This document shows positions 63,525 through 64,000 of a stretch of DNA of 64,000 nucleotides, in pieces. A program made the position numbers and the translations under genes. This DNA is from Gulosibacter macacae (GTDB lineage: Bacteria; Actinomycetota; Actinomycetes; Actinomycetales; Microbacteriaceae). Below the pieces are notes generated by a model that had not been told where the DNA came from, searched no databases, and worked only from the letters and a program-made list of their open reading frames with translations. The stretch's first letter is position 1. Every line of letters starts with the position of its first letter. Location of the stretch: contig NZ_RQVS01000002.1 of NCBI RefSeq assembly GCF_003865375.1, forward strand, positions 186,001-250,000, read 5' to 3'.

Positions 63525-64000
63525 CCGACAACACTGGAAACGCCGCTCAGGGCGCGGCCGGTGAGCAGCAGCCGCTACTTCGTCTCACCGATCTCGAGGT
63601 CGCGTTTGAATCATCGACCGGCACGGTGCCGGCCGTGCGCAAGGCGAACCTCACGATCTACCCCGGCCAGTCGATCGCCATTGTGGGCGAATCGGGTTCG
63701 GGCAAGTCGACTACGGCCGCGGCCGTGATCGGCCTCCTGCCCGGCACCGGCAAGGTAGTCGGCGGCAAGATCGAATTCGACGGCCGTGACATCACGCACC
63801 TGTCGAAGCGGCAGCTGGTCGAGCTTCGCGGCTCGAGCATCGGCATGATTCCGCAGGACCCGATGTCGAACCTCAACCCGGTGTGGCGCATTGGCACGCA
63901 GGTTGAAGAGGCACTCGTCGCGAACGGGATGCCTCGGGGTTCGGCTGCGCGCAAGCGCACGATCGAGGTGCTCGGTGAGGCTGGGCTTCCGGATGCAGAC
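63521..64000 (+). CDS. Peptide ABC transporter ATP-binding protein (OppD-like), 5' part
   Basis: The first 160 residues, running off the window. The start ATG overlaps the oppC stop (ATGA). Walker A GESGSGKST is at residues 56-64, and the Q-loop region is IPQDPMSNLNPVW. The rest of the ATPase, with signature and Walker B, lies beyond the window. Confidence 0.93.
   Translation, partial: MTDNTGNAAQGAAGEQQPLLRLTDLEVAFESSTGTVPAVRKANLTIYPGQSIAIVGESGSGKSTTAAAVIGLLPGTGKVVGGKIEFDGRDITHLSKRQLVELRGSSIGMIPQDPMSNLNPVWRIGTQVEEALVANGMPRGSAARKRTIEVLGEAGLPDAD

Overview
This window is high-GC DNA with dense operons, many GTG/TTG starts and 4-bp start/stop overlaps. Its gene content (mtrA-mtrB-lpqB, an Rv3235-type protein, pdtaS, whiB1, a long-form hpf next to secA) points to an actinobacterium, most likely of the family Microbacteriaceae. 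Everything looks chromosomal: there is no rRNA, no CRISPR array, no transposase or integrase and no clear pseudogene. The genus cannot be named from the sequence.

Layout. 1-6439: the end of a SpoIIM-like membrane gene faces a minus-strand cluster of five (large membrane protein, DUF4129, DUF4350, MoxR ATPase, DUF58), all coupled by 4-bp overlaps or near contact. 6557-18199: mtrA-mtrB-lpqB-comF, then hpf, a divergent reductase/TetR pair with twin operators, secA and a tyrosine phosphatase. 18408-22352: a four-gene ABC importer. 22547-28267: an Rv3235-like gene, a small HTH gene, a SAF-domain protein, a MinD/CpaE-like ATPase with an altered P-loop, the PdtaS kinase and WhiB1. 28442-31829: a small membrane protein, a TPR membrane protein paired with a Vps4-like AAA ATPase, and a Bcp peroxiredoxin. 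31921-36306: tRNA-Lys(CUU) with a duplicated 3' end, an FAD oxidase, a DsbA-like/VKOR pair and two unrecognised genes. 36493-42302: a TetR gene with twin operators, an MMPL transporter fused to a degenerate ABC-ATPase-like domain, and a YhgE/Pip protein. 42407-50706: a TIM-barrel protein, CorA, and a six-gene Mrp antiporter operon. 50780-55993: ilvD, ilvB, ilvN, ilvC. 56151-64000: an amidase, a SLC13/DASS transporter and an Opp-type peptide importer running off the end.

How the genes work together. Several modules serve the cell envelope: MtrAB-LpqB signalling, SecA export, DsbA/VKOR disulfide formation, the MoxR cluster and the MMPL-YhgE pair. Others serve ion and pH balance (Mrp, CorA), branched-chain amino acid synthesis and nutrient uptake.

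The best candidates for something little described are the MMPL::pseudo-ABC/YhgE module with its twin-operator TetR (36379-42302) and the TPR/AAA pair (28870-31307). A general feature is that all but one of the convergent gene junctions carry a palindrome or a member of a repeat family. The exception is a junction where the two genes overlap.
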